A DNA stretch of 64,000 bases, from NCBI GenBank assembly GCA_051252515.1, contig JBPOFS010000001.1:310001-374000 (forward strand), read 5' to 3'. A model generated the notes under the pieces. That model saw only the letters and a list, made by a program, of their open reading frames with translations. It had not been told where the DNA came from and made no database searches. Both the position numbers and the translations under genes were made by a program. How positions within the stretch are numbered: the stretch's first letter is position 1; every line of letters begins with the position of its first letter. Shown one piece after another: positions 62,608-64,000 of this stretch. This stretch comes from UBA5078 sp051252515. GTDB taxonomy: Bacteria > Pseudomonadota > Gammaproteobacteria > Pseudomonadales > Pseudohongiellaceae.

Positions 62608-64000
62608 ATGACCCTTTCTAAACGTTTGACGCTACTTTTAAAAACGGTGGGCATACTCTTGAGTACTACACTTCTAAATCAATGCCAAAGCGCTGCCAAC
62701 CAAACACTTGAATTTGATTTTGACGAAGTGACGGTGAGCGCCCTGCAAGACGCGATGACGGCCGGCACCTTGACTGCCACCGAAGTGACGCAATTTTATT
62801 TAGAGCGGATCGAGACACTAAACCCCTCTTTGCACGCAGTACTGGAGATCAACCCTGAAGCGCTGGTAATCGCTGCGCAACTTGATAGGGAACGTAGCAC
62901 CGGTCATGTGCGCTCGGCACTACACGGCATCCCCGTTGTTTTGAAAGACAATATCGACACTGCTGATTTGATGCATACCACTGCGGGTAGTCTCGCATTG
63001 ATGGAGGCTCCCACCCCCAAACGCGATGCGTTTCTGGTAAGCCAATTACGAGAGGCCGGCGCTATTATTATCGCCAAAACCAATCTCAGCGAGTGGGCTA
63101 ACTTTCGTTCCGTTAGCGCCTCAAGCGGATGGTCTGCACGAGGAGGACAAACCCGTAATCCTTATGACTTTGAGCGCACCCCCTGTGGGTCTAGCTCTGG
63201 CTCCGCCGTTGCCGTTGCCGCTAACTTAAGCGTCCTCGCCATCGGTACTGAGACTGACGGATCCATCGTCTGTCCCGCTGCCCACACCTCCGTCGTTGGC
63301 TTAAAACCTACATTAGGATTGATCTCGCGCAGTGGCATTATTCCTATCGCGCACAGTCAAGATACGGCAGGCCCCATGGCACGAAGCGTCGAAGATGTTG
63401 CCCTCATGCTTAACGCTCTTGTGGCAGCCGACCCCAGCGATGACATCACTAATAATTTACGCACACGCACGCCTTTGGACTACACGGTGTATCTGCGCAG
63501 TAATGCATTACAAGGTAAGAGGATTGGAGTTCAACGCCAACTGTTTGGTACTGATGCGGCATTAGACCAACTCATGGAAACCCAACTAGACTTGTTACGA
63601 GCAGCAGGGGCAGAACTGGTCGATGTTGAGATTGATCCTCACGCTAGTTTTTCAAATGCAGAAAGCACCGTTTTACTCTATGAATTTAAAAACGATGTGA
63701 ATAATTATCTCTATGAACGCGGAGGCGAACTGAAATCACTCGCAGACCTTATTCGCTTCAACGAGGAAAACGCTAGCGAAGAAATGGCTGACTTTCGACA
63801 AGAGCTCTTCTTACAAGCTCAACAAACCAATGGGCTTGGCGACTCGCAATACCTTACGGCCTTAGAATTAAGCAAAACCTATAGTCAAACCAACATCAAT
63901 AATTTGATTCAAGAATTATCCTTGGACGCCATTTTAGCCCCTAGCAATACTGTAGGTTGGCAGGTGAACCCCAATGGGGATAACACAGAGAACTATATTG
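62608..64000 (+). CDS. Amidase signature family protein, probably exported (partial, 3' end off the window)
   Basis: 464 complete codons are visible and remain open to the right edge. The ATG at 62608 has AGGAT 8 bases upstream. A hydrophobic N-terminus (TLLLKTVGILLSTTLLNQC) suggests a signal peptide; the Cys near 27 fits a lipobox only poorly. The amidase core has the full Ser-cisSer-Lys triad: Lys in VLKDNID (near 112), Ser in GSSSGSA (near 194) and Ser in TDGSIVCP (near 217). Such periplasmic amidases hydrolyse amides of unknown nature; a glutamyl-tRNA amidotransferase subunit is unlikely because of the signal peptide. Confidence 0.88.
   Translation, partial: MTLSKRLTLLLKTVGILLSTTLLNQCQSAANQTLEFDFDEVTVSALQDAMTAGTLTATEVTQFYLERIETLNPSLHAVLEINPEALVIAAQLDRERSTGHVRSALHGIPVVLKDNIDTADLMHTTAGSLALMEAPTPKRDAFLVSQLREAGAIIIAKTNLSEWANFRSVSASSGWSARGGQTRNPYDFERTPCGSSSGSAVAVAANLSVLAIGTETDGSIVCPAAHTSVVGLKPTLGLISRSGIIPIAHSQDTAGPMARSVEDVALMLNALVAADPSDDITNNLRTRTPLDYTVYLRSNALQGKRIGVQRQLFGTDAALDQLMETQLDLLRAAGAELVDVEIDPHASFSNAESTVLLYEFKNDVNNYLYERGGELKSLADLIRFNEENASEEMADFRQELFLQAQQTNGLGDSQYLTALELSKTYSQTNINNLIQELSLDAILAPSNTVGWQVNPNGDNTENYI

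Noticed and set aside
1..64000. Mobile elements, integrases, tRNA attachment sites or CRISPR arrays around the cluster
   Set aside because: I found no transposase or integrase frame, no tRNA and no repeat-spacer pattern, so recent transfer of the cluster cannot be claimed from this window.

Overview
The window looks like chromosomal DNA of a marine-type Gammaproteobacterium. The supporting signs are about 50% G+C, gammaproteobacterial housekeeping genes (mpl, ubiX, pdxH, pdxJ, bcp, cobB-type sirtuin, the tesA/ybbA/ybbP block), a PPi-dependent phosphofructokinase and the TIGR02444 and DUF697 families. The genus cannot be fixed from the sequence alone. I see no tRNA, rRNA, transposase, integrase or CRISPR array, and no stretch over 300 bases without a gene except the roughly 300-base divergent promoter region at 42760-43058.

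Positions 745-42759 hold one very compact minus-strand biosynthetic operon, read from right to left. It starts with a PvdE/SyrD-like peptide exporter and an SPFH (band 7) membrane protein. Next is a loading PKS (acyl-AMP ligase-ACP-KS-AT-DH-KR-ACP). Four fkbK/J/I/H-like genes follow that should make hydroxymalonyl-ACP; no O-methyltransferase is present. Then come a free-standing KS-AT protein, an NRPS starting with ACP-aminotransferase (ACP-AMT-C-A-PCP-E-C-A(Thr)-PCP), and a second NRPS (C-A-PCP-E-C-FkbH-PCP-C-A(Tyr)-PCP-E). The operon ends with an exported beta-lactamase/PBP-fold hydrolase and an alpha/beta hydrolase. An EntD-like phosphopantetheinyl transferase is transcribed divergently at 43059 and can activate the carrier proteins.

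Reading the modules in order predicts a lipo-depsipeptide: an acyl starter, one reduced C2 unit, an alpha-hydroxy-beta-amino unit, D-X1, L-Thr, D-X2 (Val/Ile-like code), glyceric acid and D-Tyr. The most unusual points are an FkbH-type glyceryl-loading domain in place of an adenylation domain inside an internal NRPS module, and an assembly line that ends in an epimerization domain with no thioesterase, followed at once by a PBP-fold serine hydrolase that carries a signal peptide. I believe this combination is not a standard known pathway, but that needs a database search.

Positions 43848-64000 are ordinary accessory and housekeeping genes: a Nudix CoA hydrolase, a diguanylate cyclase, a dienelactone hydrolase, a peroxiredoxin, a trypsin-like protease, small membrane proteins, a Lon N-domain protein, mpl, a TIGR02444 protein, ubiX, PPi-PFK, pdxH, a MORN-repeat protein, the YbbP/YbbA transporter, tesA, a basic secreted protein, pdxJ, an esterase, bcp, a sirtuin, a thioesterase and an amidase cut by the right edge. 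A DUF697 membrane protein is cut by the left edge.
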